Shown here: positions 30,086 to 38,993 of the stretch, one piece after another
Position numbering within the stretch: position 1 is the first letter of the stretch
Layout of the letters: every line of letters starts with the position of its first letter
Origin: Motiliproteus coralliicola
GTDB lineage: Bacteria; Pseudomonadota; Gammaproteobacteria; Pseudomonadales; Balneatricaceae
Assembly: GCF_003345655.1 (NCBI RefSeq)
Contig: NZ_QQOH01000005.1
Span: 285,529-349,528, forward strand
Length of the DNA: 64,000 nucleotides
Direction: 5' to 3'
Made by a program: the position numbers and the translations under genes
The notes under the pieces: model-generated
What the model saw: the letters and a program-made list of their open reading frames with translations, nothing else
Told to the model about the DNA's origin: nothing
Databases searched by the model: none

Positions 30086-30844
30086 TTACTCGAGTTCCAG
30101 CCCCGGGTAGTCGGGGAAGTTCTGGTCCAGCACACTCTGGGCGTTGTCGGCCAACTCGGTTAATCCCAGTTGGTTATAGCCGGCCACCATAATGGCCAGG
30201 GCATCGGCGGTGGACAGGGTCTGGGGGAAGTTTTCGATCACATAGCGTCCGCGGTTGGTGGCCGCCACATAGGCGCCGCGTTTGATGTAGTAGCGCGCCA
30301 CGTGGATCTCATAACTAGCCAGCTGATTGCGTAGGTAAATCATCCGCTTGCGGGCATCCGGTGCGTATTGGCTGTTAGGCCAGCGGTTCAGCAGGGTAGA
30401 GAAGTCTTCGAACGAATCACGTGCTGCGCCGGGGTCCCGCTGGGATGTGTCGGTGGGCAGGAAGCGGTTCAGGACGCTCTGATCCTCAACGTAACGCGTC
30501 AAGCCTCGCAAGTAGTAGGCGTAATCGAGGTTCTCATGCTGGGGGTGCAGGCGGATAAAACGATCCGCTGCGGCGATCGCCGCTCCGGCTTTGTTGTGCT
30601 TGTGGTAAGCCCAGATTAGCTCAAGTTGAGCCTGTTCGGAATAACGGCCGAACGGGTAGCGGGACTCCAGCTTTTCCAGTTTCTCAATCGCGATCTCGTA
30701 ATTGAGATCGGTCAGTGCCTGGCTGGCCTCTTTCCATAATTGCGGTTCGGGAATATCCGGTTCTGCCTGCTCGCCGAAGATCGAGCAGGCGCCGAGCAGG
30801 GCGGATAGGCTGAGGATCAGTGTCAGTTTGACGAAAGGCTTCAT
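30086..30844 (-). CDS. bamD: Outer-membrane assembly lipoprotein BamD
   Basis: Essential lipoprotein of the Bam complex that binds BamA and recruits substrates. 252 residues; lipobox LLGAC with acylated C20. About five TPR-like helical repeats follow, including the signature ESRYPFGRYSEQAQLELIWAYHK. Divergent from rluD as in other gammaproteobacteria. Its partner BamA is encoded 25 kb downstream in this window. Confidence 0.96.
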   Translation of the reverse strand: MKPFVKLTLILSLSALLGACSIFGEQAEPDIPEPQLWKEASQALTDLNYEIAIEKLEKLESRYPFGRYSEQAQLELIWAYHKHNKAGAAIAAADRFIRLHPQHENLDYAYYLRGLTRYVEDQSVLNRFLPTDTSQRDPGAARDSFEDFSTLLNRWPNSQYAPDARKRMIYLRNQLASYEIHVARYYIKRGAYVAATNRGRYVIENFPQTLSTADALAIMVAGYNQLGLTELADNAQSVLDQNFPDYPGLELE

Positions 30845-31006
30845 CGTCTAAGTCTCTGTAGGGTGGTTTCACTGCCGTGCGACCAGTTGTTTTGAGCCGC
30901 TCGCGGGTGCCGGATTCGGTTATACTGGGCGAATTATTTAACCACAGCGGCTCGGTAAACCCAAACTTGGGGAGCCTGGCCGGCAACGATGTTTTGAAGG
31001 CTTTTG

Positions 31007-31972
31007 ATGACTCAACAAATTCACCTTAATGCGCAAGTGCCCGATGAGCTGGGCGGTTCGCGATTGGACCAGGCGGTTGCCCAGATGTTTCCCGAGCACT
31101 CTCGGTCAAGGCTGCAGGGGTGGATTAAAAATGGCGAGCTCAAAGTTGATGGTAAGCAGCTTCGACCTCGAGACAAACTGCTGGGTGGCGAGCAGGTTGA
31201 GATCTGCGCTGAGGCCCAATCGGAAGAACGTTGGCTGCCGGAGGATATCGCCCTGGATGTGGTCTACGAAGATGATCAGATTCTGGTGCTGAACAAGCCA
31301 GCCGGATTGGTGGTGCATCCGGCCGCCGGTCACCATGACGGTACTTTGCTCAATGCCCTGCTGCACCATTGTCCGGATATCGCTGCTGTGCCGCGGGCTG
31401 GGATTGTGCACCGGTTGGATAAGGACACCACCGGCCTGATGGTGGTCGCCAAGACCTTGGAGGCGCAGACCGATCTGGTAGCTCAGCTGCAGGAGCGCTC
31501 GATGGGGCGTGAATATGAGGCGGTGGTTTGTGGTGTGATGACCGGTGGCGGCTGCGTCGATGAACCGATGGGACGCCACCCCAAACAACGTCAAAAGATG
31601 GCGGTCCACCCGATGGGTAAGGAAGCGATTACTCACTACCGGGTGCTGCACAAGTTCCGCGGTCACACCCATATCCGGCTGAAGCTGGAGACCGGACGGA
31701 CCCACCAGATCCGGGTTCATATGGCCCACCTTCACTATCCGTTGATCGGCGACCCTCTCTACGGTGGCCGTACCCGTCAACCCAAGGGGATCAGCCACGA
31801 ACTGCAGGACTGTCTGCGTCTGTTTAAACGCCAGGCGCTGCATGCCAAACGGCTGGAACTGTTTCATCCGACCACCGGTGACCAGTTGGAGTGGGAGGTC
31901 GACCTTCCCGACGATATGCTGAGCCTGCTGGCCGAGCTGCAGCAGGATGCGGTCGACTTGGAGACGCTCTGA
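31007..31972 (+). CDS. rluD: 23S rRNA pseudouridine synthase RluD
   Basis: Forms pseudouridines 1911, 1915 and 1917 in helix 69 of 23S rRNA. 321 residues: S4 RNA-binding domain (residues about 15-75) and RluA-type catalytic domain with GIVHRLDKDTTGLMVVAKT containing the catalytic aspartate. GAAGG precedes ATG 31007. Stop overlaps the pgeF start by one base (TGATG). Confidence 0.96.
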   Translation: MTQQIHLNAQVPDELGGSRLDQAVAQMFPEHSRSRLQGWIKNGELKVDGKQLRPRDKLLGGEQVEICAEAQSEERWLPEDIALDVVYEDDQILVLNKPAGLVVHPAAGHHDGTLLNALLHHCPDIAAVPRAGIVHRLDKDTTGLMVVAKTLEAQTDLVAQLQERSMGREYEAVVCGVMTGGGCVDEPMGRHPKQRQKMAVHPMGKEAITHYRVLHKFRGHTHIRLKLETGRTHQIRVHMAHLHYPLIGDPLYGGRTRQPKGISHELQDCLRLFKRQALHAKRLELFHPTTGDQLEWEVDLPDDMLSLLAELQQDAVDLETL

Positions 31973-32712
31973 TGACGTTATCGCTGATCATTCCGGATTG
32001 GCCGGCACCGAAGCGGGTCCGGGCATTGTCTACCACCCGAGTCGGGGGGCAGAGTGAAGCGCCCTACGACAGCTTCAATCTGGGTGATCATGTCAGCGAT
32101 CAATCGGAGGCGGTTGCGGCCAACCGGAGGTTGCTGCAACAACAGTTGGGGCCGCAGGTGGCCTGTCAGTGGCTGCGCCAGGTTCATGGTATCAAGGTGG
32201 CCAGGCTGGATGGTGCTGGCGACGTGATTGAGGCCGATGCTTCCTGCACTGACGCCGCCGGTGTTGCTTGCCTGGTGATGACCGCCGACTGCCTGCCGGT
32301 GCTGTTTTGCGATCGGGAGGGTAGTCGGGTTGCTGCTGCCCATGCCGGATGGCGGGGGTTGTGCGATGGTGTGCTGGAAGCGACTATCGATGCGATGCAG
32401 CTGGAGCCGGCACAGCTGATGTGTTGGTTGGGTCCGGCAATTGGCCCCGAAGCCTTCGAGGTTGGCGCTGAAGTCCGTGACGCCTTTATAGCCCACCAGC
32501 CCCAAGCGGCGGCTGCTTTTGAGGCTTCAGGAAACAGCGATCGTTGGCTGGCCGATCTGTATCAGTTAGCAAGACTGCGTCTCGCCAGGGCAGGAGTAAG
32601 TGCTGTGTACGGTGGCGGTGAATGTACTTACTCGAATCCGCAACACTTCTTCTCCTACCGTCGTGATGGCCAGACCGGTCGGATGGCATCGCTGATCTGG
32701 CTGCAGGATTAA
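31972..32712 (+). CDS. pgeF: Peptidoglycan editing factor PgeF / purine nucleosidase-type laccase-domain protein
   Basis: 246-residue YfiH-family protein. Family members have purine nucleoside phosphorylase/deaminase activity and limit misincorporation of amino acids into peptidoglycan precursors. Conserved motifs: STTRVGGQSEAPYDSFNLGDHV, the metal ligands in QVHG, TADCLPVLF and AAHAGWRGL, and the C-terminal CTYSNPQHFFSYRRDG. The start overlaps the rluD stop; the frame extends upstream inside rluD without a ribosome site. rluD-pgeF-clpB is the usual gammaproteobacterial order. Confidence 0.92.
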   Translation: MTLSLIIPDWPAPKRVRALSTTRVGGQSEAPYDSFNLGDHVSDQSEAVAANRRLLQQQLGPQVACQWLRQVHGIKVARLDGAGDVIEADASCTDAAGVACLVMTADCLPVLFCDREGSRVAAAHAGWRGLCDGVLEATIDAMQLEPAQLMCWLGPAIGPEAFEVGAEVRDAFIAHQPQAAAAFEASGNSDRWLADLYQLARLRLARAGVSAVYGGGECTYSNPQHFFSYRRDGQTGRMASLIWLQD

Positions 32713-32762
32713 TCCCAAACCTTTGGTTGATTAATTTTTACTTATGTCTTGTTCCGTCAGAA

Positions 32763-32790
32763 CTTGAACTTCGTCCAATAGCCCTTATCT
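32763..32790 (+). promoter_or_regulatory. Candidate sigma-32 (heat-shock) promoter for clpB
   Basis: CTTGAA (32763-32768), then after about 13 bp GCCCTTATCT (32781-32790), resembling the sigma-32 pattern CTTGAA / CCCCATNT with a degenerate -10. Lies 26 bp before the palindromic element and about 385 bp before the clpB start. Only a partial match. Confidence 0.35.
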
Positions 32791-32815
32791 CTGTAAGGAA
32801 CCTGCAACAGGATTA

Positions 32816-33079
32816 GGGAGCCTGTAAGTAGGTGTTAGTCATGTTCTGCAATACCTGATCTTTGCAGAATCTAGGCGCTGGATGCAGCAAATGGTTATCC
32901 CTTTGCAAAGCCAGCAACGACGTAGCTGTGAAGATCAGGTTTGCCCGTAGGGGCATCCAGCTTGATTCGCACTCTGCGTTGCGGCTTCAAGTAAGGTCTC
33001 GACATTACTAAGAAACCGCGCCTAAATTGCGAATCAAGCTGGAAGCCAGAATCACACTAACACCTGCTTACAGGCTCCC
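32816..33079. repeat. 264-bp palindromic element (MITE-like) in the clpB leader
   Basis: Bounded by 24-bp terminal inverted repeats, 32816-32839 and 33056-33079, with one mismatch (gggagcctgtaagtaggtg / cacctgcttacaggctccc plus the adjoining bases). Inside are two further inverted repeats: a 10-bp pair acctgatctt/aagatcaggt (32853-32862, 32931-32940) and a perfect 16-bp pair tccagcttgattcgca/tgcgaatcaagctgga (32956-32971, 33028-33043). It contains no usable reading frame. The structure is that of a non-autonomous transposable element or structured repeat family. I see no clear target-site duplication and no second copy in the window. Confidence 0.75.
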
Positions 33080-33176
33080 CATGAAACTTCCGAAGGTGGT
33101 TGCCGCCAGTCGGGACCGCCAGGGTGATAGATAGGCCCTCAAGGAAGTTGTCGAACTCTGCTATTGAGGATCTGTT

Positions 33177-35759
33177 ATGCGAATCGATCGATTGACCAGC
33201 AAACTACAGGAAGCCATCGCCGAGGCGCAATCGCTGGCGGTTGGCCGTGATCATCCGGTTATCGAACCGGTACATCTGGCGTACAAACTGTTGGAACAAA
33301 AGGGAGGCAGCGTCAAACCGCTGTTGGCCCAGGCCGGATTTAATGTTCAACAACTGCGCCAGGGGATGGAACAGCAGCTGGCGGCGCTACCCTCGGTTCA
33401 ACATCCCAACGGTGACGTCGGTATGTCGCCCAATCTGGGGCGCATTTTCAACCTAGCCGATAAATACGCGCAGCAGCGAAACGATCAATATATCTCCAGC
33501 GAACTGGTGATGCTGGCATCGCTGGAAGACAAAGGCGAACTGGGTAAATTACTGCGCGAAGCCGGCGGTAGCGCCGATAGTCTGAAGACAGCCATCGACG
33601 CCGTACGGGGCGGAGAGAGTGTTTCCGACCCAAACGCCGAAGAGAGTCGACAGGCGCTGGATCGCTTCACCATCAACCTGACCGAGCGCGCCGCCGACGG
33701 CAAGCTGGACCCGGTGATCGGTCGTGATGATGAGATTCGTCGCACCATCCAGGTGTTGCAGCGCCGGACCAAGAACAACCCGGTGCTGATCGGAGAACCG
33801 GGGGTCGGTAAGACCGCGATTATCGAAGGGCTGGCTCAGCGCATCATCAATGGCGAAGTTCCCGAAGGCCTGAAAGGCAAGCAGGTACTGTCGCTGGATA
33901 TGGGCGCGCTGATCGCCGGTGCCAAATACCGGGGTGAGTTCGAAGAGCGCCTTAAAGCCGTGCTGAACGAGCTGGCCAAGCAGGAAGGGCAGATCATCCT
34001 GTTTATCGATGAGCTGCACACCATGGTCGGTGCCGGTAAGTCGGAAGGCTCGATGGACGCCGGTAATATGCTCAAGCCAGCCTTGGCTCGTGGTGAGTTG
34101 CACTGTGTTGGCGCCACCACGCTGGATGAGTACCGCCAGTACATCGAGAAAGATGCTGCGTTGGAGCGTCGGTTCCAGAAGGTGCTGGTGGTGGAGCCTT
34201 GCGTCGAGGATACCGTGGCGATTCTGCGTGGGTTGAAAGAGCGCTACGAGCTCCATCACGGCGTTGATATCGTCGACTCGGCGATCATCGCCGCCTGCCG
34301 TTTGTCCCATCGTTATATCACTGACCGACAGTTGCCGGACAAGGCGATCGATCTGATCGATGAAGCCGCCAGCCGGATTCGGATGGAGATGGACTCCAAG
34401 CCCGAAGCGATGGACAGGTTGGAGCGCAAACTGATCCAGCTGAAGATCGAGCGTGAGGCGCTGAAGAAAGAGAAAGACAGTGCGGCGAGAAAACACCTGC
34501 AGGAGCTGGAAGCCCAGATCGACCGGGTCGAACGCGAGTTTTCCGATCTGGATGAGGTCTGGAAGACCGAGAAGGCGGCCCTGCAAGGCTCACAACAGGT
34601 CAAGGAGCAGCTCGATCAGGCCCGCCAGGATATGGAGGTTGCTCGTCGCGAAGCCAACCTAGCACGGATGTCGGAACTGCAATACGGCGTGATTCCGGAG
34701 CTGGAAAAGCAGCTCGATATGGCCAGCCAGGCCGAAATGTGCGAATCAACCAACACGTTGCTGCGCAATAAGGTCTCCGAGGAGGAGGTCGCCGAGGTGG
34801 TCTCCAAGTGGACCGGGATTCCGGTGACCAAGATGCTCGAAGGTGAGCGCGAAAAGCTGTTGCGGATGGAAGAGGCGCTACATCAGCGGGTGGTCGGCCA
34901 GGGTGAAGCCGTGGTGGCGGTGTCCAATGCGGTGCGTCGATCCCGGGCCGGCTTGGCCGATCCGAATCGGCCCAACGGCTCGTTCCTGTTCCTGGGCCCG
35001 ACCGGGGTCGGTAAGACCGAGCTGTGCAAGGCGTTGGCGACCTTCCTGTTTGATACCGAAGAGGCGATGGTTCGGATCGATATGTCCGAATTTATGGAGA
35101 AGCACTCGGTGGCGCGGCTGATCGGTGCGCCTCCGGGCTATGTCGGTTATGAAGAGGGGGGCTATCTGACCGAAGCGGTTCGACGCCGTCCCTACTCGGT
35201 ACTGCTGCTGGACGAGGTCGAGAAGGCCCATCCGGATGTATTCAACGTGTTGCTGCAGGTGCTGGAAGATGGCCGCCTGACAGATGGTCAGGGTCGTACG
35301 GTCGATTTCCGCAACACCGTGGTGGTGATGACCTCGAACTTGGGCTCGGATGTGATCCAGGGCTACGATTCTGACGATCAGTACCAGCAGATGAAGGACA
35401 CCGTGATGGAGGTGGTCGGGCTGCATTTTCGGCCCGAGTTCATCAACCGGATCGACGAAGTGGTGGTGTTCCACCCGCTGGGCCGGGATCAGGTTCGCGG
35501 TATCGCCCAGATCCAGTTGCAGCGTCTTTGTGAACGGTTGCAGGACCGGGAGTTGAGTCTAGAACTTCAGGATTCGGCCTTCGATACCCTGCTCGAAGCC
35601 GGATTCGATCCGGTTTATGGCGCACGACCGTTGAAACGGGCGATCCAGCGCTATATTGAGAACCCGTTGGCCGAGGCGATTCTAGGCGGCGAGTTCGAGC
35701 CGGGCGCGACCATCAAGGCTGAACTGGATGATGACAAGATCGTATTCCGCAATGGCTAA
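33177..35759 (+). CDS. clpB: Disaggregase ClpB
   Basis: Hsp100 AAA+ chaperone that, with DnaK, extracts proteins from aggregates after heat stress. 860 residues, full length: N-domain (1-150), first AAA+ with Walker A GEPGVGKT at 206-213, coiled-coil middle domain (about 405-525; the DnaK contact), second AAA+ with [10 protein letters not shown] from 607, and the C-terminal sensor-2 region [19 protein letters not shown]. It lacks the ClpP-binding loop of ClpA. ATG 33177 follows GAGGA. The native 97-bp leader next to the gene is preceded by the palindromic element. Confidence 0.98.
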   Translation: MRIDRLTSKLQEAIAEAQSLAVGRDHPVIEPVHLAYKLLEQKGGSVKPLLAQAGFNVQQLRQGMEQQLAALPSVQHPNGDVGMSPNLGRIFNLADKYAQQRNDQYISSELVMLASLEDKGELGKLLREAGGSADSLKTAIDAVRGGESVSDPNAEESRQALDRFTINLTERAADGKLDPVIGRDDEIRRTIQVLQRRTKNNPVLIGEPGVGKTAIIEGLAQRIINGEVPEGLKGKQVLSLDMGALIAGAKYRGEFEERLKAVLNELAKQEGQIILFIDELHTMVGAGKSEGSMDAGNMLKPALARGELHCVGATTLDEYRQYIEKDAALERRFQKVLVVEPCVEDTVAILRGLKERYELHHGVDIVDSAIIAACRLSHRYITDRQLPDKAIDLIDEAASRIRMEMDSKPEAMDRLERKLIQLKIEREALKKEKDSAARKHLQELEAQIDRVEREFSDLDEVWKTEKAALQGSQQVKEQLDQARQDMEVARREANLARMSELQYGVIPELEKQLDMASQAEMCESTNTLLRNKVSEEEVAEVVSKWTGIPVTKMLEGEREKLLRMEEALHQRVVGQGEAVVAVSNAVRRSRAGLADPNRPNGSFLFLGPTGVGKTELCKALATFLFDTEEAMVRIDMSEFMEKHSVARLIGAPPGYVGYEEGGYLTEAVRRRPYSVLLLDEVEKAHPDVFNVLLQVLEDGRLTDGQGRTVDFRNTVVVMTSNLGSDVIQGYDSDDQYQQMKDTVMEVVGLHFRPEFINRIDEVVVFHPLGRDQVRGIAQIQLQRLCERLQDRELSLELQDSAFDTLLEAGFDPVYGARPLKRAIQRYIENPLAEAILGGEFEPGATIKAELDDDKIVFRNG

Positions 35760-35782
35760 TTGCTGAGCGGGTTTCAGGCAAT

Positions 35783-35809
35783 AAAAAACGCGGCCTTGGC
35801 CGCGTTTTT
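35783..35809. terminator. Bidirectional terminator after clpB
   Basis: A-run, stem aacgcggcc-tt-ggccgcgtt, T-run; serves clpB and the convergent small gene. Confidence 0.92.
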
Positions 35810-35826
35810 GGGTTCTGACTGCCGTC

Positions 35827-36093
35827 TCAGTAAAGCGCCTTCTCATCCCGAACCACTTCTTTGAGCAGTTCGATAAACAGGGTGTCAGCATCACTGTGCT
35901 GTTGTGGAATTTTCACATTGGTGGTGCTGGAGATCTGCTCGGCGATCTGCTGGTCAGCATCGTCTTCGTCGATCAGTTCACGGGCGATGTTAAGGCAGTG
36001 CGGTACGATTTCCGGCTCAACCAGAACTTTCTTAATGAAGGTCCGCAGCTCTTCGATAGTGCGGTCGCGGTTGCGAATCTCGATGGCGCTCAT
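35827..36093 (-). CDS. Small acidic protein of unknown function
   Basis: 88 residues from ATG 36093, with AAGGAGC correctly spaced upstream (36098-36104). I do not recognise the family. The sequence is rich in Glu/Asp/Ile, predicted mainly helical, with no signal peptide, membrane segment or cysteine pair (one Cys). It begins MSAIEIRNRDRTIEELRTFIKK and ends LIELLKEVVRDEKALY-like. It converges on clpB and shares its terminator. Good ribosome site and base usage like the neighbours support a real gene. No function can be assigned. Confidence 0.7.
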   Translation of the reverse strand: MSAIEIRNRDRTIEELRTFIKKVLVEPEIVPHCLNIARELIDEDDADQQIAEQISSTTNVKIPQQHSDADTLFIELLKEVVRDEKALY

Positions 36094-36123
36094 GGTGGCT
36101 CCTTGAAAGCGTCTTTTCTGCAA

Positions 36124-36543
36124 CTATAAATCATTTCTTCCTAGCTGCGAACCAGCCAGCGCGAAGCGGCCGGCTTGTACGGCTATCGGTTGATCAGAAT
36201 ATATTCAAGAAATCTACTGTTGGGCTATTGCCGCAATGCGGTATAGCTGGCATGATGGCGCCTCTGTTTAGGCAGTAGCGTCAAGTACCCTTGGCGTTAC
36301 CGAAGTAGGCCATACCGGGCTTATTTTCACTCAACTCCGTAGCGGAAGACGCACCGTCCCGTTACACACCCTGAACGACCTGTGCCGAACACCCTGTTCG
36401 GTCACGTTTAAGCCCGGTAGTTGCTGTTTAGTTGTTGATGCAACAGGTCGGGTGTTGAGCGTGATGGTCGTGTATCCATACACGAATCTTTTATTCGGTA
36501 GCCCCAATCCCAGGTGGGCTGCGAAAGATTTGAGGGTGAAACA
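36124..36543 (+). promoter_or_regulatory. Upstream region of ilvIH with promoter and hairpins
   Basis: 420 bp without a gene. A weak promoter candidate for ilvI is TTGGGC (36220-36225), 16-bp spacer, TATAGC (36242-36247). The following leader has a 7-bp stem with three-base loop (ccgaaca-ccc-tgttcgg, 36385-36401) and a small stem just before the gene (cgtgta-tcca-tacacg, 36469-36484). I find no leader peptide rich in Val/Leu/Ile and no terminator, so classical attenuation is not supported; a binding site for a regulator such as Lrp, or RNA structure, remains possible. Confidence 0.35.
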
Positions 36544-38265
36544 GTGGAGTTACTTTCCGGCGCTGACATGGTTGCCCGTTTCCTGAAGGACGAAGGTGTT
36601 GAATACATCTACGGCTATCCGGGAGGCGCGCTGCTGCACATCTACGATGCTCTGTTCCAACAGGATGCGGTTGAGCATGTTCTGGTCCGTCACGAACAGG
36701 CCGCAACCCATATGGCCGATGCCTACGCGCGTGCCACCGGTAAGCCGGGGGTGGTGCTGGTGACCTCGGGACCGGGTGCAACCAATGCCGTGACCGGTAT
36801 CGCCACCGCTTACATGGACTCCGTTCCAATGGTGGTTATCTCCGGCCAGGTCATGAGCCACCTGATTGGTGAGGACGCGTTCCAAGAGTGCGACATGATG
36901 GGTGTCACCCGTCCGATCGTGAAGCACAACCTCAGCGTCAAGTCGCCCGAAGAGATTCCGATGATTTTGAAGAAGGCGTTTTATATCGCTTCTTCCGGTC
37001 GTCCGGGGCCGGTTGTGGTCGACATCCCGAAGGATATGACCACACCGACCGATCGCTTTGAATACGTTTACCCGAAGTCGGTCAAGCTGCGTTCCTACAA
37101 TCCGGTCAGCCGCGGTCACAGTGGCCAGATCAAGAAGGCGGTCGACCTGCTGATGAACGCCAAGCGTCCGGTCATCCTGGCCGGCGGCGGGGTAATCTCT
37201 GCCAATGCGTCTGAAGAGCTGATCGAGCTGGCTCAGCACCTGAACTACCCGGTCATCAATACCCTGATGGGGTTGGGCGCCTATCCGGGTACCGATCGTC
37301 AGTTCCTGGGTATGCCGGGGATGCACGGTAGCGTCGAGGCCAATATGGTGATGCACCATGCCGACCTAATTCTGAACCTGGGTTCGCGACTGGATGACCG
37401 GATCACCAATGCGACCGAGAAGTTCTGCCCCACCGCCAAGCTGATCCATGTCGACATCGATCCGTCATCGATCTCCAAGACCGTCGCCGCTGACGTGCCG
37501 ATCGTTGGTCCGCTGGAGTCGGTACTGGGCGAGATCCTGAAGCAGGTTAAGGCCAGCACCATCGAGACTGATGCTGAGTCCCATGACAGCTGGTGGCAGC
37601 AGATCGAGGAGTGGCGTGGTCGTCATGGCGGGCGTTTCCGCACCGACGATTCTGAACTGCTCAAGCCCCAGGCGGTGGTTGAAGCGCTTTGCGATGTCAC
37701 CAACGGCGACGCTTACGTCTGTTCCGATGTGGGGCAGCATCAGATGTTTGCGGCCCAATACTACAAGTTCAACAAGCCGCGCCGCTGGATCAACTCCGGT
37801 GGCCTGGGCACCATGGGCTTCGGTCTGCCGGCCGCGATGGGAGTTAAGCTGAACTTCCCTGATGACGATGTTATCTGTATCACCGGTGAGGGTTCGATTC
37901 AGATGAATATCCAGGAGCTGTCGACCTGTCTGCAGTACAACCTGCCGGTCAAGATCATCTGTCTGAACAACCAGTCACTGGGGATGGTTCGTCAGTGGCA
38001 GGATATGAACTACGAGAGCCGTCACTCGCAGTCCTACATGAAATCACTGCCGGACTTCACCAAGCTGGTCGAGTCCTACGGTCATGTCGGCATGGAAGTT
38101 CGTAAGCCTGAAGAGCTGCAAGCCACCTTGGATAAGGCCTTCGCGATGAAAGATAAGCTGGTGTTCGTCAACGTTTATGTTGATCCGTTCGAGCACGTTT
38201 ATCCGATGCAGGTGCCGCGCGGTTCAATGCGTGACATGTGGCTGAACAAGACCGAGAGAACCTAA
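36544..38265 (+). CDS. ilvI: Acetolactate synthase large subunit
   Basis: Thiamine-diphosphate enzyme that condenses pyruvate with pyruvate or 2-oxobutyrate, first common step of valine, leucine and isoleucine synthesis. 573 residues. [15 protein letters not shown] and the ThDP catalytic glutamate region [19 protein letters not shown], an FAD-binding middle domain, and the ThDP motif [15 protein letters not shown] through [11 protein letters not shown]. Start GTG 36544, behind GAGGGTG, gives the usual [11 protein letters not shown]-terminus; the in-frame GTG at 36514 adds ten atypical residues. Two bases separate it from ilvH. Confidence 0.97.
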   Translation: MELLSGADMVARFLKDEGVEYIYGYPGGALLHIYDALFQQDAVEHVLVRHEQAATHMADAYARATGKPGVVLVTSGPGATNAVTGIATAYMDSVPMVVISGQVMSHLIGEDAFQECDMMGVTRPIVKHNLSVKSPEEIPMILKKAFYIASSGRPGPVVVDIPKDMTTPTDRFEYVYPKSVKLRSYNPVSRGHSGQIKKAVDLLMNAKRPVILAGGGVISANASEELIELAQHLNYPVINTLMGLGAYPGTDRQFLGMPGMHGSVEANMVMHHADLILNLGSRLDDRITNATEKFCPTAKLIHVDIDPSSISKTVAADVPIVGPLESVLGEILKQVKASTIETDAESHDSWWQQIEEWRGRHGGRFRTDDSELLKPQAVVEALCDVTNGDAYVCSDVGQHQMFAAQYYKFNKPRRWINSGGLGTMGFGLPAAMGVKLNFPDDDVICITGEGSIQMNIQELSTCLQYNLPVKIICLNNQSLGMVRQWQDMNYESRHSQSYMKSLPDFTKLVESYGHVGMEVRKPEELQATLDKAFAMKDKLVFVNVYVDPFEHVYPMQVPRGSMRDMWLNKTERT

Positions 38266-38267
38266 GC

Positions 38268-38759
38268 ATGAGACATATTATTTCCGTCCTGATGGAGAAC
38301 GAAGCCGGTGCACTGTCTCGTGTTGTTGGCCTGTTTTCACAGCGTAACTACAACATCGAATCTCTGACTGTCGCGCCGACCGAAGACCCGACCCTGTCAC
38401 GTCTGACGCTGACCACGGTCGGTAATGATCGAGTAATCGAGCAGATCACCAAGCAGCTCAATAAGCTGATCGAGGTGGTCAAACTGGTCGACCTGACCGA
38501 GGGTGATCATATCGAGCGTGAGCTGATGCTGATCAAGGTGAAGGCGTTGGGTTCACAGCGCGCCGAGGTGATCCGCAATGTCGAGATCTTCCGTGGCCAG
38601 GTGATCGACGTCACCAGTTCGGTCTACACGGTGCAGCTAACTGGCTCTAGCGATAAGTTGGATGCATTTATTAATGTAATCGACACCACCAATGTGCTGG
38701 AAGTCGTCCGCACGGGTGTATCGGGTATCTCACGTGGTGAGAAGGTGCTGAGCTTGTAA
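38268..38759 (+). CDS. ilvH: Acetolactate synthase regulatory subunit
   Basis: 163-residue subunit, exact IlvH length, that gives valine feedback control. N-terminal ACT domain MRHIISVLMENEAGALSRVVGLFSQRNYNIESL-type sequence (residues 1-75), second domain from about 80. ATG 38268 just after the ilvI stop. ilvC, the usual next gene in Pseudomonas, does not follow; a terminator does. Confidence 0.97.
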   Translation: MRHIISVLMENEAGALSRVVGLFSQRNYNIESLTVAPTEDPTLSRLTLTTVGNDRVIEQITKQLNKLIEVVKLVDLTEGDHIERELMLIKVKALGSQRAEVIRNVEIFRGQVIDVTSSVYTVQLTGSSDKLDAFINVIDTTNVLEVVRTGVSGISRGEKVLSL

Positions 38760-38783
38760 GCTCCGCGTAGAACAGCAGAGTTA

Positions 38784-38811
38784 AAATACCCGCTTAGGCG
38801 GGTATTTTTTT
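38784..38811 (+). terminator. Intrinsic terminator after ilvIH
   Basis: Stem atacccgc-ttag-gcgggtat (38786-38805) followed by a T-run. Confidence 0.92.
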
Positions 38812-38993
38812 ACGTTTTTTTATTGATCCAGCTCAGGTGTTTTGGGGTTTGATCGAGGAAATGATTTAAATCAGAGACCAAGGTGAGAGTGCTGGCTAGC
38901 CTTGTGCTGGATTCTTACCGGGGCTGTACTAGATTGAATCTGATGATGGTATCGGCACGAAGCCGTTGATGGATGTACGAAGAGGATAGGACT

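Noticed and set aside
36462..36593. Short frame starting MVVYPYTNLLFG as a possible ilv leader peptide
   Set aside because: Few consecutive branched-chain codons, overlaps the ilvI start in another frame and has no terminator after it.
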